Below, piece by piece: positions 59,649 through 64,000 of a DNA stretch of 64,000 nucleotides. Every line of letters begins with the position of its first letter. Position 1 is the first letter of the stretch. The DNA lies in NCBI RefSeq assembly GCF_001278115.1, contig NZ_LIYD01000005.1:705197-769196 (forward strand). Direction: 5' to 3'. The DNA is from Flavobacterium akiainvivens (GTDB lineage Bacteria > Bacteroidota > Bacteroidia > Flavobacteriales > Flavobacteriaceae). The notes under the pieces are model-generated. The model was given only the letters and a program-made list of their open reading frames with translations. It was not told where the DNA came from and searched no databases. The position numbers were made by a program, and so were the translations under genes.

Positions 59649-60893
59649 GTGAGCCAAATCAACAAGCTTAAAATACTTAACGACCCTATTTATGGGTTTA
59701 TCTCAATAACCAACCCCCTTGTTTACGACCTTATTCAACACCCTTATTTTCAAAGGTTAAGGCGCATATCTCAAATGGGCATGTCTTACCTGGTATATCC
59801 CGGGGCGCACCACACCCGTTTTCACCATGCGCTGGGCTGTATGCACCTTATGCAAAAAACGGTGGCCGTACTGCGCTCTAAAGACGTAGCCATAAGCGAT
59901 GACGAAGAAAACGCCCTGTGCATAGCCATACTGCTGCACGATATAGGCCACGGCCCGTTTAGCCACGCTATGGAGCACAGCATTGTAGAGGGCATAAGCC
60001 ATGAGCACATATCGCTTATGTTTATGGACGAGCTAAATAAGGAGTTTGGCGGCAGGCTTTCGCTTGCCATAAGTATTTTTAAGGGGGAGTACCACCGCAA
60101 GTTTATGCTGCAGCTTATATCAAGCCAGATGGATATGGACCGTATGGACTACCTGAAGCGCGACAGCTTTTACAGCGGCGTGGCAGAGGGCAACATTAAC
60201 AGCGAGCGCCTAATCCAGATGCTAAACGTGCAGGATGATACCCTGGTGGTTGAAGAAAAAGGTATTTACAGCGTAGAAAAGTTTATTGTGGCACGCAGGC
60301 TTATGTACTGGCAGGCTTACCTGCACAAAACCAGTGTAGCGGCAGAACTGGTGCTTACCAAAATACTTAAACGCGCCAAAGAGCTTACGCACAGCGGTGT
60401 GTACTTAACAGCCAGCGAACCGCTAAGGCACTTCTTGGTACACCGCATAGGCCTGGAGGATTTTACGCCGGAAGTGCTTACAAAATTCAGCTACCTTGAT
60501 GATTTTGATATTATGGGCGCGGTAAAGGCGTGGCAGTTTCACGATGATTTTGTACTGCGCGAACTGAGCCGCATGATTATAAACCGCGACCTGCCTAAAA
60601 TAAAACTAAGGGCAGAGAAGTTTACTAAAGATAACCTGGAAAACCTGCGCAACTACCTTATGGAACTGCACAGTATTACCGAAAAAGAGGCCAACTACTT
60701 TGTGTTTAAAGGCAAAATTAAGAACCAGGCCTATAATAAGGAGGGCGAGCCCATACATATATTAAGGAAAGACAAGTCTATTGAAGATGTAGTGGCAGCC
60801 AGCGACCAGCTTAACCTTAAGGCACTTAGCAAGCCGGTAACCAAGTACTACCTGTGCTTTCCAAAAGAGCTTTTGCAACAGGCGGCGTTTTAA
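59649..60893 (+). CDS. HD-domain phosphohydrolase (SAMHD1/dGTPase-like)
   Basis: 414 residues, start GTG at 59649; no ATG is in frame between the promoter and this codon. HD enzymes of this group remove phosphates from nucleotides. Metal ligands are visible: R57-F-H-H60-A-L-G, H97-D98 in L-L-H-D-I-G-H-G-P and the downstream Asp in M-D-M-D-R-M-D-Y-L near residue 170. A long helical C-terminal part follows, ending F-P-K-E-L-L-Q-Q-A-A-F. It precedes lpxD by 23 bp, a link I recall in other Bacteroidota. Nucleotide substrate is not known. Confidence 0.93.
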   Translation: MSQINKLKILNDPIYGFISITNPLVYDLIQHPYFQRLRRISQMGMSYLVYPGAHHTRFHHALGCMHLMQKTVAVLRSKDVAISDDEENALCIAILLHDIGHGPFSHAMEHSIVEGISHEHISLMFMDELNKEFGGRLSLAISIFKGEYHRKFMLQLISSQMDMDRMDYLKRDSFYSGVAEGNINSERLIQMLNVQDDTLVVEEKGIYSVEKFIVARRLMYWQAYLHKTSVAAELVLTKILKRAKELTHSGVYLTASEPLRHFLVHRIGLEDFTPEVLTKFSYLDDFDIMGAVKAWQFHDDFVLRELSRMIINRDLPKIKLRAEKFTKDNLENLRNYLMELHSITEKEANYFVFKGKIKNQAYNKEGEPIHILRKDKSIEDVVAASDQLNLKALSKPVTKYYLCFPKELLQQAAF

Positions 60894-60916
60894 TTTAATT
60901 TTATATTTTTGTCAGG

Positions 60917-61936
60917 ATGAAATTTACAGCAGAACAAATAGCAGGTATACTGGAGGGCGAAATAGTGGGCAACCCCGCTACCGAAGTACACAAGCTGGCA
61001 AAAATAGAAGAGGGTACGGAGGGGGCTATTACGTTTTTGGCCAACCCTAAATACCTTCCTTATATATATTCTACACAGGCTTCTATTACTATAGTTAACC
61101 GCACTTTTGAGCCCGAGGCCAATATTACTACCACACTTATTAAGGTAGATGATGCTTATAAGGCATTTGGCATGCTGCTGGAATATTACAACCAGGTTAA
61201 GCTTATGAAGAGCGGCATAGAGCAGCCGTCTGTAATTTCAGAAGGCGCTACCTATGGCGAAAACCTGTACCTGGGCAGTTTTTGCTACATTGGCAAAAAT
61301 GTAAAAATAGGCGATAACGTAAAAATATACCCCAACAGTTTTGTGGGCGATAATGTTACCATTGGCGATAATACAATTCTTTTCGCAGGCAGCCGCGTGT
61401 ACAGCGAAACGGTAATAGGCCAAAATTGTGTTATACATTCAGGCGCCATTATAGGTTCAGATGGTTTTGGCTTTGCCAAAGATGATGAAGGCGTTTACAG
61501 TAAAGTACCGCAAATAGGCAACGTTATACTGGAAGATAATGTAGAGGTAGGTGCCTGTACTACTATAGACAGGGCCACCCTGGGCAGCACACTTATTAAA
61601 AAAGGCGTTAAGCTGGATAACCAGATTCAGATTGCCCATAACGTGGTTATAGGCGAAAACACCGTTATTGCCAGCCAAACCGGCATTGCAGGCTCTACTA
61701 AAATAGGCAGCGGCTGCATTATTGGCGGGCAGGTGGGCATTGTAGGCCATCTTACTATAGGCAACAACGTGCGCATACAGGCACAAAGCGGCGTTACCAA
61801 AAGCCATGCCGATGGCGATTTCGTACAGGGTACACCGGCAATGCCATACCATGATTTCAGCAAGTCGTATGTACACTTCCGCAACCTGCCTAAAATAGTG
61901 GCCGAGCTGGAGGATCTTAAAAAAGTAACTAAATAA
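60917..61936 (+). CDS. lpxD: UDP-3-O-acylglucosamine N-acyltransferase
   Basis: 339 residues. It adds the second hydroxyacyl chain to UDP-3-O-acylglucosamine in lipid A synthesis, with acyl-ACP as donor. The N-terminal uridine-binding domain (1-100) has I-T-F-L-A-N-P-K-Y. Many left-handed beta-helix hexapeptides follow from about 105 to 300 (for example I-G-D-N-V-K-I-Y-P-N-S). The catalytic His is in Q-I-A-H-N-V-V-I-G near 240. Cytoplasmic homotrimer. 17 bp before lpxC-fabZ in the same operon. Confidence 0.97.
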   Translation: MKFTAEQIAGILEGEIVGNPATEVHKLAKIEEGTEGAITFLANPKYLPYIYSTQASITIVNRTFEPEANITTTLIKVDDAYKAFGMLLEYYNQVKLMKSGIEQPSVISEGATYGENLYLGSFCYIGKNVKIGDNVKIYPNSFVGDNVTIGDNTILFAGSRVYSETVIGQNCVIHSGAIIGSDGFGFAKDDEGVYSKVPQIGNVILEDNVEVGACTTIDRATLGSTLIKKGVKLDNQIQIAHNVVIGENTVIASQTGIAGSTKIGSGCIIGGQVGIVGHLTIGNNVRIQAQSGVTKSHADGDFVQGTPAMPYHDFSKSYVHFRNLPKIVAELEDLKKVTK

Positions 61937-61953
61937 ACAAAAGCAAATATATA

Positions 61954-63345
61954 ATGGTTAAGCAAACCACAATCAGGAGTGAAGTTTCGTTAAAAGGCGT
62001 GGGCCTGCACACGGGTAAGGAAGTAACCATGACCTTTAAGCCTGCACCGGTAAACAACGGCTACACTTTTGTAAGGGTAGATTTAGAAGGCAAGCCGGTT
62101 ATAGAAGCCGATGCCACTTATGTAGTGAACACCCAAAGGGGCACAAACCTTGAAAAAAACGGCGTTAAAATACAAACATCAGAACACGTGCTTGCTGCAT
62201 TTGTGGGCTGCGATGTAGATAACGTGATTATAGAGCTTAATGCCTCTGAGCCTCCTATTATGGATGGTTCTTCTAAATTTTTTGTAGAAGCCATAGAAAG
62301 CGTGGGCGTAGAAGAGCAGGATGCAGAGCGCAAGGTGTATGTGGTTAAAGAAGTAATTTCTTATACAGATGAGGCCACCGGCAGCGAGATTATTGTTATG
62401 CCGGCAGATGAGTACCAGGTTACCACCATGGTAGATTTTGGCACTAAAGTTCTGGGCACACAAAACGCTACGCTAAAAAGCATGGGCGACTTTAAAGAAG
62501 AAATTGCCGATGCACGTACCTTTAGCTTTTTGCACGAGCTTGAAACCCTGCTGGAGCACGGCCTTATTAAAGGCGGCGACCTTAACAATGCTATTGTATA
62601 TGTAGATAAGGAAATTTCTCCTGAAACTATGGACAGGCTTAAGGTGGCTTTTGGCAAAGAAAGCATATCGGTTAAGCCAAACGGCATTCTTGATAACCTT
62701 ACGCTGCATTACCCTAACGAGGCTGCACGCCACAAACTGCTTGATGTAGTGGGCGACCTTGCCCTTATAGGCACCCGTATTAAAGGAAAAGTAATAGCAA
62801 ATAAGCCGGGCCACTTTGTAAACACCCAGTTTGCCAAGAAAATAGCCAAGCTAATAAAAATAGAGCAGCGCAACGCCGTGCCGGTTTATGACCTGCATAA
62901 AGAGCCGCTTATGGATATCCATAAAATTATGGCTATGCTGCCGCACCGTCCGCCGTTTTTGCTGGTAGACCGCATTCTTGAAATGAGCGATAACCACGTG
63001 GTGGGCCTTAAGAACGTAACCATGAACGAAAGCTTCTTTGTAGGGCACTTCCCTGGTGCGCCGGTTATGCCGGGCGTTCTTATTGTAGAGGCTATGGCAC
63101 AAACGGGCGGTATACTTATACTAAGCACCGTGCCTGATCCTGAAAACTACTTAACCTATTTTATGAAAATAGACGGTGTTAAGTTTAAGCACAAAGTACT
63201 GCCGGGCGATACCCTGGTGTTTAAGTGCGACCTTGTGTCGCCCATACGCCGCGGTATATGCCACATGCACGCCAATGCCTATGCAAACGGCAAGTTGGTG
63301 GCAGAGGCCGAACTAATGGCGCAAATTGCAAAAAATAACAACTAA
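61954..63345 (+). CDS. lpxC/fabZ: Bifunctional LpxC deacetylase / FabZ dehydratase
   Basis: 463 residues, a fusion. LpxC (about 1-305) is the zinc deacetylase that commits UDP-acyl-GlcNAc to lipid A; zinc ligands lie in S-E-H-V-L-A-A near 70 and H-Y-P-N-E-A-A-R-H-K-L-L-D near 250. FabZ (about 315-463) dehydrates 3-hydroxyacyl-ACP in fatty acid synthesis, with M-L-P-H-R-P-P-F-L-L-V-D and the catalytic H-F-P-G-A-P-V-M-P-G and E-A-M-A-Q. The fusion is well known in Bacteroidota and couples use and dehydration of the same hydroxyacyl-ACP pool. lpxA follows after 22 bp. Confidence 0.97.
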   Translation: MVKQTTIRSEVSLKGVGLHTGKEVTMTFKPAPVNNGYTFVRVDLEGKPVIEADATYVVNTQRGTNLEKNGVKIQTSEHVLAAFVGCDVDNVIIELNASEPPIMDGSSKFFVEAIESVGVEEQDAERKVYVVKEVISYTDEATGSEIIVMPADEYQVTTMVDFGTKVLGTQNATLKSMGDFKEEIADARTFSFLHELETLLEHGLIKGGDLNNAIVYVDKEISPETMDRLKVAFGKESISVKPNGILDNLTLHYPNEAARHKLLDVVGDLALIGTRIKGKVIANKPGHFVNTQFAKKIAKLIKIEQRNAVPVYDLHKEPLMDIHKIMAMLPHRPPFLLVDRILEMSDNHVVGLKNVTMNESFFVGHFPGAPVMPGVLIVEAMAQTGGILILSTVPDPENYLTYFMKIDGVKFKHKVLPGDTLVFKCDLVSPIRRGICHMHANAYANGKLVAEAELMAQIAKNNN

Positions 63346-63367
63346 GCACTAACCCAAGACAACCTTT

Positions 63368-64000
63368 ATGAATCAACCTTTAGCATATGTGCATCCGGGT
63401 GCCAAGATTGCCAAAAATGTGGTAATCGAGCCGTTTACAACCATACACAACAATGTGGTTATAGGCGAAGGCACATGGATAGGCTCTAACGTAACCATTA
63501 TGGAAGGGGCCCGCATAGGTAAAAATTGTAATATATTTCCGGGTGCGGTAATTTCTGCACCGCCGCAGGACCTTAAATACCAGGGCGAGGAAACCACCGC
63601 CGAAATTGGCGATAACACCACAATACGCGAGTGTGTTACCATTAACCGTGGCACATCCGACAGGATGAAGACCGTTATAGGCAAAAACTGCCTTATTATG
63701 GCTTATTCTCACGTGGCGCACGACTGTTTTGTGGGCAACTACTGTATTTTTAGTAATAATACCAACCTGGCAGGCCACATTACCGTGGGCGACTACGTAG
63801 TGCTTGCAGGCATGGTGGCCGTACACCAGTTTTCTACCATAGGCAACCACGCGTTTGTAACCGGTGGTTCGCTTGTGCGCAAAGACGTTCCACCTTATGT
63901 AAAGGCAGCGCGCGAGCCGCTTAGCTATGTAGGTATTAACTCGGTAGGGCTGCGCAGGCGCGGTTTTTCATCAGAAAAAATTACCGAAATACAAAACATA
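63368..64000 (+). CDS. lpxA: Acyl-ACP--UDP-GlcNAc O-acyltransferase (5' part, cut by window end)
   Basis: The first 211 residues are visible from the ATG at 63368, about 80% of the usual length of about 260. LpxA carries out the first step of lipid A synthesis. Hexapeptide beta-helix repeats run from residue 8 onward, with the catalytic His in Y-S-H-V-A-H-D near 125 and the acyl-chain ruler region G-M-V-A-V-H-Q-F near 160. Expected C-terminal helical domain begins at about residue 190 (G-L-R-R-R-G-F). Third in the lpxD-lpxC/fabZ-lpxA cluster. Confidence 0.96.
   Translation, partial: MNQPLAYVHPGAKIAKNVVIEPFTTIHNNVVIGEGTWIGSNVTIMEGARIGKNCNIFPGAVISAPPQDLKYQGEETTAEIGDNTTIRECVTINRGTSDRMKTVIGKNCLIMAYSHVAHDCFVGNYCIFSNNTNLAGHITVGDYVVLAGMVAVHQFSTIGNHAFVTGGSLVRKDVPPYVKAAREPLSYVGINSVGLRRRGFSSEKITEIQNI

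Noticed and set aside
60904..60911. TATTTTTG as an lpxD promoter
   Set aside because: It ends only six bases before the lpxD ATG, would give a leaderless or truncated mRNA, and has no -33 element. Probably chance in AT-rich DNA.

Overview
The window is a stretch of chromosome from a Bacteroidota bacterium, most likely a Flavobacteriaceae member close to Flavobacterium. Evidence for this is a SusC/SusD polysaccharide-utilisation locus, a protein with a C-terminal type IX secretion sorting domain, an LpxC-FabZ fusion, many lipoproteins with a Lys/Asp-rich stretch after the lipobox cysteine, and repeated promoter -7 boxes of the form TAnnTTTG. No rRNA, tRNA, CRISPR array, insertion sequence or prophage was seen.

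Layout. 1-6.6 kb (minus): an M1-peptidase-like exported protein without a zinc site, a LOG-family protein and uvrA. 6.7-8.4 kb: an accessory patch with an AT-rich HNH nuclease gene, a short tandem repeat and a small Cys-rich protein. 8.5-13.4 kb: NlpC/P60 lipoprotein, L,D-transpeptidase, thioredoxin, and the agmatine-to-putrescine pair aguA/aguB. 13.5-19.2 kb: lipoprotein, a three-gene signalling operon (seven-helix membrane protein, histidine kinase, response regulator), a TauE/SafE transporter and an aldehyde dehydrogenase. 19.2-31.2 kb: envelope and housekeeping genes (OmpW, thioesterase, MscS, Smr protein, esterase, a dihydroorotase-like protein without metal ligands, a BatA-like VWA protein, a lactonase, a PAP2 phosphatase).

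31.3-47 kb (minus) is the main accessory island. It is a PUL with susC, susD, a putative surface glycan-binding lipoprotein, GH16, GH3 and a second GH16 broken by one frameshift. Upstream lie a membrane-spanning sensor-regulator and a T9SS cargo protein with two copies of an unrecognised domain. The enzyme set points to beta-1,3-glucan (laminarin-type) breakdown: GH16 enzymes cut the chain at the surface, SusCD imports oligosaccharides and GH3 releases glucose. The region upstream of susC and the region upstream of the T9SS gene share sequence words, which suggests common control.

47.5-59.5 kb: EF-hand-like lipoprotein, clpS, prmA, phosphate-selective-type porin, an overlapping pair of unrecognised exported proteins, a class V aminotransferase-fold enzyme, a lipid acyltransferase, a rhomboid protease, a SIMPL protein and a PAS-LuxR regulator. 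59.6-64 kb (plus): an HD-domain phosphohydrolase followed by lpxD, lpxC-fabZ and lpxA (cut by the window end), the early lipid A pathway. The genes are compactly arranged, with several start/stop overlaps, and most convergent junctions carry a strong hairpin terminator.
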